Position numbers and translations under genes: made by a program. DNA of 64,000 nucleotides. Origin: Pollenia angustigena. Taxonomy: Eukaryota > Arthropoda > Insecta > Diptera > Polleniidae. Below are positions 20,359 through 31,192 of this stretch, in pieces. The first letter of the stretch is position 1, and the number at the start of each line of letters is the position of its first letter. The notes below the pieces were generated by a model. It had not been told where the DNA came from. It ran no database searches and was given only the letters and a program-made list of their open reading frames with translations. Location: the NCBI GenBank assembly GCA_930367215.1, contig OV884059.1, positions 24,948,945-25,012,944 of the forward strand, given 5' to 3'.

Positions 20359-20483
20359 CCAATAAAAAATTTCCTAAACTATTCAAATATAAGAGTCGTA
20401 ATAAACACTTTATTAAGAATAATTTATAAAATTTGTTTTTAAAAAAGTTAAAAAGCGCCAATAAAAATGTTATTTTTGAACAT
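20359..20483. repeat. 151-bp tandem repeat array, left remnant
   Basis: Carries 'CTAAACTATTCAAATATAAG', 'CGTAATAAACACTTTATTAA' and 'GTTAAAAAGCGCCAATAAAA' in the same order as the units at 25552-25913 and 28026-28385. It ends at TTTGAACATGA, exactly where the unit resumes at 25552 (ATGTCTCTTTCTGATC), so the LINE between was inserted into the array. Confidence 0.75.
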
Positions 20484-20789
20484 GATTGTACGGAAGCTAA
20501 CAGGGATGCCATACGCATAAGAGATGTGGCTTTAGAACTCTGGAACAATAACTTCAGTTTTCTCTAGCGAAAAATGTTTTCAATAGACGAATATTATTCC
20601 CAACGGTTTAGCTCGGCAATAGACTCTAGGCAAACTTGGAAAGCTATCCGTGAAATAGGTATTGGCAAAACTGACAAGAATAATGATTGCCAGATTGATG
20701 CAAATAAAAAAAAATTAACTTTTTCGTTTTCAAGCTATTAATGCCGAATGATTTTTAATACTTCGGGGGTAGAGTCAAGAACCCTACTT

Positions 20790-21899
20790 GCTTATTAGAG
20801 TGTCCCTCACTTGTCCTAAAACGGATATTTAGGGTGGCCCGTTAAACTTGGATTTTTTGACTTTTTATGAATTTAACGCATTATTTATGTTGTTAGCTAC
20901 AAAATCAATGTTTTTATGTATTGAATAGTTAGTTTGGGTAGCAATCTTTAAGTTTTGGGTTTTGTTTGAATAATACACTGAAAAAAACAAAGTGGCAAAA
21001 ACAAAAGTTGAAAGTAAGAAAATACGACTTCTAACATTTAGCACGGCACAAATTTGGCTGAATATTATGGCTTGCCATGCAACACAGTTGTTAATGTCAT
21101 CAAAAGCTAAAATTCTGCGGTGGTGCGTGGCGATCGCATTTTTCGTTTATAAGAAAATTAGGAAAATGTAAAAAAGGCGAAAAAAATTAAAAAATTGGAT
21201 TTTTTGACCTTCATTCACTTATAACTTTTGAAGTAGGAGTGTTATCTTCAAACACCACCGCAGAATTTTAGATATTTTAGTCATCAACAACTCTGTTGTC
21301 TCCCAAGGCATAATATTCAGCCGAATATGTGCCGTAGTACAAACAGTACAGCCTATTTTCGAAAAATTGTATTAATTGATTAAAAAAACAGGGTGAATTT
21401 AAAAAAAAAAACCTAAATTTATGCTACTAAAATTAGTTTTACATTAGTTATTAAGAACATAGACACTGTTTTCACTTTGGGAAACAAAATTTCTTTCCAT
21501 GTGATAAGTAAATATACTTATATTTCATTTACTATTGTGATAAAGCGGCAGTGGATATTTTAGCCGTCACCTTTGCGTGCTTATTAATTACACAGCCTCA
21601 CAAAAATATGAAAAGGTTCTGACCCAGAAACCAGACCCACCAATCCTAATGTATTCTGACCTCCTGAATGCAATGCCGCCATAAGAATTGAATTCTATCG
21701 TTGGGTTTTCATGTAATTTACAAGGAAAGTCCGCAAAGTGACCTTACCTAATTTGTAAATTTGACCATGTTAAAAAGTGTTTGTTTAAATGCATGTAACT
21801 TTTAAAATTTTTGACTGATTTGATCTTACATAAAGAAATAAAATTTTAAAAAATTTTAACTTACAATAAGTCAAATTTACAAAGAAACCGATTTGCTAT
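20790..21899. other. unassigned insert in the LINE, holds an inverted repeat
   Basis: Non-coding. The main feature is the pair of 84-bp inverted arms listed at 21042-21340. AGGGTG at 20831 and CACCCTG at 23154 could be ends of one inserted element, but this is weak. Confidence 0.35.
21042..21340. repeat. pair of 84-bp inverted arms
   Basis: Left arm 21042-21125 runs from GGCACAAATTTGGCTGAATA to AATTCTGCGGTGGTG; right arm 21256-21340 runs from CACCACCGCAGAATTTTAGA to GGCTGAATAT's complement and GTGCC. About 85 percent complementary, with a 130-bp loop. Confidence 0.72.
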
Positions 21900-22820
21900 T
21901 TCAGTTTGTGCAAAAATATCCTGAAGCGTACACAAATGCGAAAACGATTCATGATTATATTACAGACACAAATTTTCTGTATCAAATTTTCTTGCATTGG
22001 ACCACTAAAACATATAAGCACTTGTTAATCAATTGTTGCTTGTGATCATCTTACTTTCAAGGACGTGCTGTATCAAATATTTGAATATTTAGAGTTCGAA
22101 GAAATAAATAAAAGATCGTTCTTGAATTCAATTCCCCACAAATTTCAATTTGCTTTTAACACAGACAAGCTTAATTTGCTTAGTGCAAATTTGAAAAAGA
22201 TGTTAACATTTTCCAAACGGTTATAGCGGATGCGAAAGATTAAATGTTAAAAAGATATATCGATAGACCTGTGGATGATGTATACTCATTCCACAGTAAT
22301 ATCAATGTGGAGAAATTGTTTGCGATGGCGAAGAGGAACGAGGATATGGAACCTCATAAAGAAATATACACCATGTGTCAGCAAATAAAGGCCCGGCAAA
22401 ACAAATGCATTCACTTCCTTTTCGATATTTTGCAGTTCTATCCAACGAAGCAAGATATGGAAAATGGTGTGAAAATAATGAAAAAGGTTTTTCAGGAAAA
22501 TAAAAAATGGAATGCTAAGGAACGAATAAAGAGATTGGAAGAGATGGAGCAAACAACAAGTAAAAAAACGACGTACAGAGAGTAAAGTCCTATTTCTAAA
22601 TGAGCCTATGGAATTATTTAATTTATGAAATAAACTATCTGATGTCGATGTACAGAGTAATCGGATAAAAATTCTTAAAAAGCAAATAAACATGTTGAGA
22701 GGTTTAAATTATAAATATCACGTTGAAAAAGTTTGGCAAACAACAAATTTGGATTTAGAGTATTTAACTCTAAGAAAAGCTAAAGAATTTGCACTATTAT
22801 GTAGATCTCTAAAAATTTAA
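21900..22820 (+). pseudogene. unrecognised decayed protein-coding stretch
   Basis: Not recognised. Long, lysine/glutamate-rich frames follow each other with few interruptions: QFVQKYPEAYTNAKTIHDYI (21903 on), then DVLYQIFEYLEFEEINKRSF, then the 113-codon frame 22244-22585 (YIDRPVDDVYSFHSN, KEIYTMCQQIKARQNKCIHF), then NMLRGLNYKYHVEKVWQTTN up to a stop at 22818. Codon texture looks like a real gene broken by about three frameshifts. DVLYQIFEYLEFEEIN superficially resembles an F-box start, but this is not enough to call. It lies in DNA inserted into a LINE, so it may be the cargo or gene of an unknown element. Confidence 0.35.
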
Positions 22821-23412
22821 AAAATTAAATAACCTGATGTTTTTAAAAGTATAAATAATAAAGATTTCTGTTAAATACATTTGTAGTAAAATAACTAAAA
22901 ATTTTTTCGCAAAACTAAAAATGTAAACTTTAATGATCTATTTAATAAAAGTTGCATACATACATATTTTAAAATAAATTTGATACTATTTCATTTTCTT
23001 TTAGATCTTTTCTTTCTCATTCGGTTATTTTTCATCCGATTTTCAGGTTTTTTCTTTTGTTGGGAAGGTATTGAAATTACCTTTCTAAATGTAGAATATA
23101 GTTAGTAAAAATTATTGCCGCTAGATGGCGTAAAATTGATTTTTTTTCAAAACACCCTGTATTTGCAAATATTTTGAAATTATATGTTCCACAAAACTAC
23201 TCGCCATACGATTTTGTACAAAGTTGCCAAACAACATTTGGTCGAATTCTGGAAATTTAACGGTCAAAATTTTGATTTTCTTCAAGCACCTAAAAATAAC
23301 GGTAATTTTGTAAATAACGGAAAAGTCGCGGAACAAAAGTTGCTTCTGATACCCTAAAGAACCATTTTCAACAAAAAAAAAGTTATTTTTCGCAAAAAGT
23401 CGATTTTGGCAT

Positions 23413-25480
23413 ATTGCTACTTAAATTACTCATTTGTTTAATACTATTATAATGTCTAGTACGTATCCGTTAAGATGGAAACATGCGAAAGTTATTCCAT
23501 TACCTAAGACAAATGGTAAATACCCAGTAAAAAATTTTAAGGTTTTCGGAAGCAAGAAAAGTACAAGAGCGCTGATATATGTGCTGGCTATTACATACTA
23601 CTTAGAAGCAACAGGGAAGCGAAAACCATTGAAGTCAATTTTTAATATAAGTAAATGAAAATTATTTAATAGCTTCGCATAATCCCTTATAAGTAAGCAG
23701 GTTGTAAGGGAGTAGTTGAAATGATTATTTAAAAGAAAAAATTTAAGACCAAAGTTCAAAGTGCTTCTGGTAATCCCTTACATGGAAGCACGTTGTATTG
23801 CAATGATTTCAAAATGTGTTTACGATTATTCCCGACATGTAATCGAAAACAAGAGATGCTTAAAATTACTTCTTTTTTATTACGCAATCAGTCAGCAAAT
23901 TGTTTTTGAGCAGAGAGGACGCAAGAAAATTTTCTATTTTAAAAATTACATATTAACTGTGTTGTGTGTTTGTTTTGCTTTTTGTTCTTTTGCATAAGTT
24001 TTTGTGTTGCGCTTCTTGTATACAGTATAGAAGCAATTAATCAAAGGTATGAAAGCTGCGGTTTTTGGAAGCTATTCCTTCACGGAACAATGTAAGCCAT
24101 GAAAAACGCAGTGATTTTACAAAAAAGTAGTGCTTCCAAGTGGGAATTCGCCATATAAAAATCATGCTTCTTGTAAGCAGGTTTGTAAGGGGGGATTGTG
24201 CTTCTTTCCCTTACAAACCTGCTTACCAGTAAGCACCATTTTTTACTGGGTATCGACCAATAGCCATCTTGTGCTATCTATATAAGGTTTTGGAAAAACT
24301 ATTGCATAGTCAAATGTTGGGATATATTAATGAACATAATTTGCTTTCTAATATGCAATCTGGTTTTCGCCGGGGTCATAGCTGTCTTACAGCTCTTGGA
24401 GGTATGTGAGAATATACGACAGAGACTTGATAATGGGGCCATTAACTTTTTGGTGCTTCTTGATCATTCAAAGGCATTTGACACAGTGGATCATCAGATG
24501 CTTGTTAGTAAACTGAGACACTTTTTTCGATTTGCCAATACATCTACCAATCTCATTTTTTCTTACCTTTCGGGCGTACACAAGCGGTATTTTTGAACGA
24601 CTCTTGGTCAAACTCTTTATCTAAATCTCTAATTTTGGGGCCACTTCTTTTTTCGATATATGTAAATGACTTACCTGAACAATTATCCAATTGCAAAGAC
24701 CACCTGTATGCGGATGATGTGCAACTTTATTTAAGTAGCCCTGTGAATAGTATTGCTTTGGGTATATCATCTGTAAATACTGAAATGATCAAAATATACC
24801 TGCGGGCTTCTGCAAACGGGCTCTGTTGGAATCCTCGGAAATCTAAGTGCATTGTTATATGTAGAAAGAGTATTGCTCATACCTTTGTTCCCCCCATTGC
24901 TGATAACATTGTCATAAATGGTGAGAAGATTGAGATTGTGAAGGCAGCGAAAAATTTTTGGAATAATTTTTAACAATAGTCACACTTGGAACGATCATGC
25001 GAACTCTTTAGTTGGTCAGTCCTATATTAAGTTACGGGCCCTATGGTTGATTATTGATATCTGATTCCTAGCTTAATTTATGGGTGTGAACTGTTTGCAA
25101 ACTGTGATTCAATTAGCAAAATACTTTATTGAACAATATTTTGAGATATGTGTGCGGTCTAAGACGTTTCGATCGTGTTTTATCCGTTTCAAACAGTCTG
25201 TATGAAGACTGTTTCGAAAATCCGAAAACTTATTTTTTACACAGAGTGATAAACACTAAAACCCCCAAATACTTATTTGAGAGGATACGTTTTTTTCAAT
25301 CTCAAAGGAATCATTATATTATAATTCCACGGCATCAAACTTTAGTCTCCGAATGGCAGTTTTTTATTCATGCCGCTCGTCTTTGGAACCTTCTTCCACT
25401 AAATCAACAACTAAATCGTAATGCTAACATTTTCCAATATTTTTTTTATAACTTTTTTACATATTTGTTTTTTGATTGAA
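23413..25480 (+). pseudogene. reverse transcriptase of the 20484-25551 LINE
   Basis: RT domain in pieces. ITHLFNTIIMSSTYPLRWKH (23419 on) and AKVIPLPKTNGK, then after the MITE YRPIAILCYLYKVLEKLLHS (24253 on), QSGFRRGHSCLTAL, LLDHSKAFDTVDHQML, and ILGPLLFSIYVNDLPEQL with the catalytic YADD (LYADDVQLYL) near 24705. A C-terminal part lies at 25129-25479 (YVCGLRRFDRV, AARLWNLLPLNQQ). Several frameshifts and stops (24590, 24970, 25060). Family CR1/Jockey superfamily by motif wording; exact clade not assigned. Confidence 0.8.
23523..24250. mobile_element. TA-target MITE in the LINE
   Basis: Inverted termini CCCAGTAAAAAAT, TA on both sides (23521-23522, 24251-24252). Removing it restores the LINE frame NGK-YRPIAI, a strong empty-site argument. 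Interior repeats 'GTAAGCAGGTTTGTAAGGG' and its complement near both ends. Confidence 0.78.
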
Positions 25481-25551
25481 AATGTTTTAAATTACTTATA
25501 TTCTTTTTTAATAATTGTAAATAATTGTAAATAAATAAATAAATAAATAAA

Positions 25552-25913
25552 TGTCTCTTTCTGATCGTTAGGTAGAGCTAATAAAAATTTCCTAAACTAT
25601 TCAAATATAAGTCGTAATAAACACTTTATTATGAATAATTTATAAAATTTGTTTTTAAAAAAGTTAAAAGAGCCCATAAAAATGTTATTATTTGAACATG
25701 AATGTCTGTTTCTGATAATTAGGTAGATCTGATAAAAATTGCCTACACTATTCAAATATTAGTCGTAATTAACACTTTATTAAGAATAACTTATAAAATT
25801 TGTTTTTAAAAAAGTTAAAAGCGCCAATAAAAATGTTATTATTTGAACAAGAATGTCTGTTTCTGATCATTAAACTATTAAAATATATGTCGTAATAAAC
25901 ACTTTATTAAGAA
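25552..25913. repeat. 151-bp tandem repeat array, middle part
   Basis: Two and a half units; the AAAAATTKCCTAMAC start recurs at 25583 and 25734 (period 151). The last unit is shortened and is cut by the Helitron at 25913/25914. Confidence 0.85.
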
Positions 25914-25986
<73 letters not shown>

Positions 25987-28025
25987 TAGGGCGGGTCGAT
26001 TTAATAATCGCCCATGGCTCAGTGAAAATCGTATTCTAGGGATCAAAATAAGAAACTTTGCCGAAGGAACCATACCTCTAAAACGAATTGTACTACCCCC
26101 AAACTGTTGACTTTTGTCCCGTAGGGTCAAGTTTTGAAAAATCCCACTTTGACCCATTTAGAGTGCCCCAATAGAGTCCAAATGTATGACCGACCCCCAA
26201 TAACTTTGGAGGGCCTATCCACCCATGCCAGTTGCACACACCCTGGAACTCCACTGGGGGTTCCCCATACAAACATTTCAAAAAATCACAATTTTTGGCA
26301 CTTTATTTTTTATTTATTTTTATTATTTTATTTATTTTTTCTCTTTAAAAATTTATTTAGTCAGAACATATGTAAATGAAAAAATTAATTTAAATTAGTA
26401 ATAGAAAAGAAAATAAAAAAAATTACTGTTTGAAGTAATACTGAAATTTTTACAGTAACATCACGTGAGGCCTTAAAATAAAATAGGCTACTTATTTTTT
26501 CGATAGGGGCAGGGGAATTGGTTCCCCCCAATGGATGCCAATATTAAATATCGCGTATTTTAATCCCAAAATTTAAATGAAATAGCAGCGGGGGAAGTGG
26601 TTACCCCCATAGGACGCCAATGTTTAATATCGCATATCTTAAGAACTGTTATAGTAAGAATGTTCAAACTTTGTAGAAGTCCCTCTTATGGTATACTACT
26701 CTCTTGATAATAAAAATAAAGCGGGTAGTCGCAGGGGGGAAATACCTTCCATAGGACGCATATATTAAATATCGCTCAACTGAAAAACTATTAAAGGGAG
26801 AGTCTGCAAACGTGGTTAAAGCTTCTATTATGGTAAAATATAAATTTCAATATTGAAATGGGCGGGTTTGACAGAGGAGGAGCAGTGCCCCTCATAGATA
26901 GAAATATAACTAAGAACCGCTGCATGCATTTTGTTGAACTTTTGGAAGTAGGATCTTCTAAGCCCCAAAATTTAAATAAAATAGCAGCGGAGGAAGTGGT
27001 TGCCCCCATATGACGCCAATGTTTAATATCGCATATCATAAGAACTGTTATAGTAAGAATGTTCAAACTTTGTAGAAGTCCCTCTTATGGTATACTACTC
27101 TATTGATTATAAAAATAAAGCGGGTAGTCACAGGGGGGAAATACCTCCCATAGGATGCATATATTAAATATCGCTCAACTGAAAAACTATTAAAGGGAGA
27201 GTCTTCAAACGTGGTTAAAGCTACTATTATGGTAAACTATAAATTTCAATATAGAAATGGGCGGGGTTGACAGAGGAGGAGTAGTGCCCCTCATATATAG
27301 AAATATAATAAAGAGCCGCTGCACGCATTTTGTTGATTTTTTGGAAGTAGGATCTTCTTAGCCCCAAAATTTAAATAAAATAGCAGCGGAGGAAGTGGTT
27401 GCCCCTATATTACGCCAATGTTTAATATCGCATATCAGAAGAACTGTTATAGTGAGAATGTTCAAACATATCAGAAGTCGCTCTTATGGTATACTACACT
27501 TTTGAAAATAAAAATAAAGTAAGTAGGCGCAGGGGGGGGGAATACCTCCCATAGGATTCAAATATTAAATATCGCTTAACTGAAGAACTATTAAAGGGCG
27601 AGTCTTCAAACGTGGTTAAAGCTACTATTATGGTAAACTATAAATTTCAATATAGAAATGGGCGGGGTAGACAGAGGAGAAGCAGTACCCCTCATAGATA
27701 GAATATTAATAAGAGCCGCTGCACGCATTTTGTTGAACTTTAGGTAGTAGGATCTTCCTAGCCCCAAAATTTAAACAAAATAGCAGCGGGGGAAGTGTTA
27801 CCCCCATAGGACGCCAATGTTTAATATCGCATATCTTAAGAACTGTTATAGTGAGAATGTTCAAACTTATCAGAAGTCGCTCTTATGGTATACTACACTT
27901 TTGAAGATAAAAATAAAGTGGGTAGATGCACGGGGGAAATTTCTCCCATAGGATGAATATATTAAATATCTCTCAACTGAAGAAGTGGTTAAAGCAATGT
28001 AGCGAAGCGCACCGGGCTAAGCTAG
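25914..28025 (+). mobile_element. non-autonomous Helitron
   Basis: Starts TCTATATATA and ends CTAG after a short GC-rich hairpin (GCGAAGCGC, and TAGC...GCTA). Host sequence reads ...AAGAA|TAATTTAT... across the insertion in other array units, so it inserted between A and T without duplication, the Helitron rule. The interior has about 3.5 tandem units of roughly 400 bp (starts near 26586, 26983, 27383, 27781), each with 'GCAGCGGRGGAAGTGGTT', 'AATATCGCATATC' and 'GTATACTAC'. No Rep/helicase gene. Confidence 0.83.
25916..25985. repeat. (TA)n microsatellite at the Helitron 5' end
   Basis: About 35 TA units directly after the TC start of the Helitron. Confidence 0.95.
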
Positions 28026-28385
28026 TAATTTATTAAATTTGTTTTTAAAAAAGTTAAAAGCGCCAATAAAAATGTTATTATTTGAACATGAATGTCTGTT
28101 TCTGATCATTAGGCAGATCTGGTAAAAATTTCCTAAACTATTCAAATATAAGTCGTAATAAACACATCATTAAGAATAATTTATAAAATTTGTTTTTAAA
28201 AAAGTTAAAAGAGCCAATAAAAATATTATTATTTGAACATGAATGTCTGTTTCTGATCATTAGGCAGATCTGGTAAAAATTTCCTAAACTATTCAAATAT
28301 AAGTCGTAATAAACACATCATTAAGAATAATTTATAAAATTTCTTTTTAAAAAAGTTAAAAGCGCCAATAAAAATGTTATTATGT
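28026..28385. repeat. 151-bp tandem repeat array, right part
   Basis: Units start at 28124 and 28275 (period 151), continuing the array after the Helitron. The array ends at about 28385. Confidence 0.85.
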
Positions 28386-28902
28386 AGCAAATAACTTCGA
28401 TTTCCTTGGGCATTGTTCGAAGAAATTAGAGTTTAGAAGGCATGGACTGCATTCCGCATTCTGTCTCGTCGGCAAACGGTGTAGGTTTACTTTTCATTTA
28501 CTAAACCTAAATTTTCAAATGAACTACAGTCTTACTTATTTTAATTTTCATGCCATATAAATATCAGAAGGTATAGCTATAGAAAAAAAATAACACTAAG
28601 AAAAGACAGGGATAATTGTTAGATAAAAAAATGGAATAAATTGACGAAACTAGCGAAGATGTTAGAACGCTTGTACCCCTCCCAGCCATGATCATGATAT
28701 TTATAGCACAACGATAAATCAATATACATGATGCCCTATGAAACTCACCCCTTCATGCTATATGTTCAGAAATCAGAAATTAAAAGTTTTAAGCTTTCAT
28801 TTTAAATTCATATGAAATTTATTTAAAACAAAAAAATCACCGGTATTATTTAAATTAAATATAAAACGCAATTTCAGCTTATATAAAAAATATTAACTCT
28901 AA
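28386..28902. other. non-coding spacer, nothing recognised
   Basis: AT-rich, no repeat of other window sequence noticed and no coding similarity. Confidence 0.45.
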
Positions 28903-29690
28903 AGCTGGGATCACACGATTGCCGCAAATGCACCAATATGGCACAATTTTGATTGTGCTTTATTGACGCACAATAAAGAAATTGCACCAATCAAATATTC
29001 TGAAATCACACGATTGCCCTGTTTTATACAAATTTAATTGCCGCTAGTTGGTACAACGCGAAATGGGTACAATAATTGCCGCAACACAGTCACACGATTG
29101 TTCTTACTTGACAACTGCGAAAACAACTGTTGTTGTAGCTTTTTCATTTGTTTGGAAGTTCTAGTTGGTATGTTCATTAAAATCGAAAAATTTGTTCATA
29201 TGCATAGGTACCTACTATACAATTTTTTGTTGAATACTTTTATTTGAAATATTTAAAGAAAAATTTATGAAAATCCAAAAATTAACAAATTAAATAATAA
29301 TATTCGCACTTAACAGCTACATAGTATAGCAAAAATTAAAAAAAAAACTAAGATGCATAATAAATAAATACATATTTATCTTCATTACTTACTACGGGAA
29401 ATACAAAAATGTAAAATTTATTAAAAAAAGGCAAATGTTGGCGCATATTGTGTTGTTTGATTGCCGCACGAGAAGACAATAAATATTGGTGCATTTTTGT
29501 TATTTTTATTGACGCGCGTTTGCATAGCAAACAGTCACACGATTGCCGCACCAGGGTTGCATTTGATTGGTAAAAGTAAGCACAATATTGTCCTCGATTG
29601 GTACAAGAGCCAATTGGTTGTGCAGTCACACGATTGGTGTATTAAAAAGTGTGAAAACTGGTGCATTGCGGCAATCGTGTGATCCCAGCT
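28903..29690. mobile_element. Harbinger-type non-autonomous element
   Basis: Perfect terminal inverted repeats AGCTGGGATCACACGATTGC and beyond (about 25 bp), target duplication TAA (28900-28902, 29691-29693). The terminal core CACACGATTG recurs four more times inside (near 29010, 29092, 29535, 29626). No transposase. Confidence 0.82.
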
Positions 29691-29693
29691 TAA

Positions 29694-30187
29694 AATAAAA
29701 TTTAAAGTTTTTAAACATTAGAAATTATATACAATTGTATATAAAAACAATTTATCAAAAGAAATGTAAATGGGCAATCATCAAATCGCTAAACTAAAGT
29801 AAAAAAAAAATTCCTTCAAAACGAATGTGAGTAAACATAATTTCTTTTATCAAGTTTTAAAAATAAAAAAATAAAAATAAAAGAAAATAGTAAAACAATT
29901 TAACACCTTGTATGACTCGAACCCGGGTCACATAATCGGTAAATCTATAAACGCTCCGCCTGACTATGTAAGCAATTTCCAAACGGACGCGAAATTATTA
30001 ATTTCAACAAATTTAATGCTTTTTAACACTCGCGATGGTTAATTTTTTTTTTTATAACTACATCTTTACAATTTACATTTTAGCACCGAACCGTTAGTAT
30101 ATATTTTAAATGATTACAAAATTTATTTATTTTTTTTTTCTTTTTCTTTCATTTGCAAATAGCTGAGCGAGTTTTGATCAAATATGA
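29694..30187. other. spacer with one tRNA-like SINE fragment
   Basis: AT-rich; the only structured part is the tRNA-like stretch listed at 29906-29990. Confidence 0.4.
29906..29990 (-). repeat. tRNA-like (possible SINE head)
   Basis: Minus strand reads ATAGTCAGGCGGAGCG (A-box-like) and about 35 bp later GACCCGGGTTCGAGTC (B-box-like, GGTTCGAGTC), followed by a T-rich tail. The stems do not pair as in a functional tRNA. Confidence 0.38.
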
Positions 30188-30425
30188 GGCCTGATTCTGG
30201 CAGTCGTGATCAAGTACTTTCTCGATTCGAAAGCAAATTAATATCTAATTATTTCAGTCAATACTGAACGAATCGGAATTATTTTTTCAGTGCTGTAAAG
30301 CATTGATTTAAGTTTCTCAATACTGAAAAAATAATTTAGATTCGTTCAGTATCGACTGAAAGAATTACATATAAAATTGCTTTCGAATCGAGAAAGTACT
30401 CGATCACGACTGCCAGAATTAGGCC
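30188..30425. repeat. 238-bp palindromic element
   Basis: Left GGCCTGATTCTGGCAGTCGT mirrors right ACGACTGCCAGAATTAGGCC, and pairing continues through CTTTCTCGATTCGAAAGC and the TCAGT...ACTGA blocks almost to the centre. No target duplication recognised. GGCC-type ends suggest a Harbinger-type MITE. Confidence 0.62.
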
Positions 30426-30435
30426 CCTGTCAACT

Positions 30436-30931
30436 GAAGCACAGCCGCGAATAACGTTGTAAAAGCCACTTTTTGCAAAAACGGTTTTTTTTTGCAGATA
30501 ACCGTTAACATTACTCTCGTACACTGTTTAAACCATAAATCACCCAAAATTATGCACCTTAAAGCCCTTAAAAATGACATACAAAGAGTCAGCTATTGGA
30601 AGAACGTTGTAAGTTACTTACAAATGATACGAAGTAAATGGTTTTGAAACGTGAAATAACGTTTTAAAACCCACCAGTCATGATGCTTTGCGTAGTGGAA
30701 GAACGTTTTAAATGCCTGTGGATTTGAAACGTTTTTCCACAAAAAAAGTTATAAACTGTAAATGTGCATGTATTTTAAATTTGTTGATATTTTCCATAAA
30801 AATTTGTATTATCATTATTTTTAATAATCTAAAAATAAAAAATTAATAATCTTGCCTGTTAAAAACGTTTTTTTTGCTCTCCTGAAAAATAATTATTTTG
30901 TAACTTTAAACGTTATTCGCGGCTGTGCTTC
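30436..30931. mobile_element. 496-bp inverted-repeat element, AACT duplication
   Basis: Perfect termini GAAGCACAGCCGCGAATAAC and complement, flanked by AACT (30432-30435, 30932-30935). Interior repeats of 'AACGTTTTAAA'/'AACGTTGTAA'. No gene; superfamily not assigned. Confidence 0.75.
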
Positions 30932-31192
30932 AACTATCAAATTTTCGACTTTAAGCAGAAAATGCAAACAAAAATGATTTTACTGCAGATCTTCTATCTT
31001 TTTTTTTGTAATTTTGTCTTTTTTTCTACGTAAGTTAATAGTATCTACCCACGTAGGTATATCGAAATTTGTATGAACACTTACATTTCCTAATATAATC
31101 ATCGAAACTTTAAGAAAAACAAAACATCATGTAAATAAATGGATTTTCGTTTATTGAAATTTAAAATTTACAAAAAAGTAAGAAAAAGTATA

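Larger units (their letters stand above)
20484..25551 (+). mobile_element. LINE (CR1/Jockey superfamily), broken, inserted in the tandem array
   Basis: 5'-truncated retroelement. Its left part (20484-20750) reads NRDAIRIRDVALELWNNN and YYSQRFSSAIDSRQTWKAI, the linker between endonuclease and RT. RT resumes at about 23413. The 3' end is a (TAAA)n tail at 25527-25551. Both flanks are halves of one 151-bp array unit, which fixes the insertion borders. About 2.6 kb of foreign or rearranged DNA (20790-23410) and a MITE (23523-24250) interrupt it. Confidence 0.78.

Noticed and set aside
20359..20483. This segment as LINE coding sequence
   Set aside because: It matches the 151-bp array units and continues exactly into 25552, so it belongs to the array.
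22286..22693. 135-codon minus-strand frame rich in F, L and I
   Set aside because: Antisense of a lysine-rich plus-strand frame; the hydrophobic look is the complement of AAA/GAA codons.
25914..28025. CRISPR-like or satellite interpretation of the regularly spaced 400-bp units
   Set aside because: Units are long and diverged and are bounded by Helitron TC and CTAG ends at an A/T site.
29906..29990. A functional tRNA gene
   Set aside because: A- and B-box-like words are present, but acceptor, anticodon and T stems do not pair; kept only as SINE-like.
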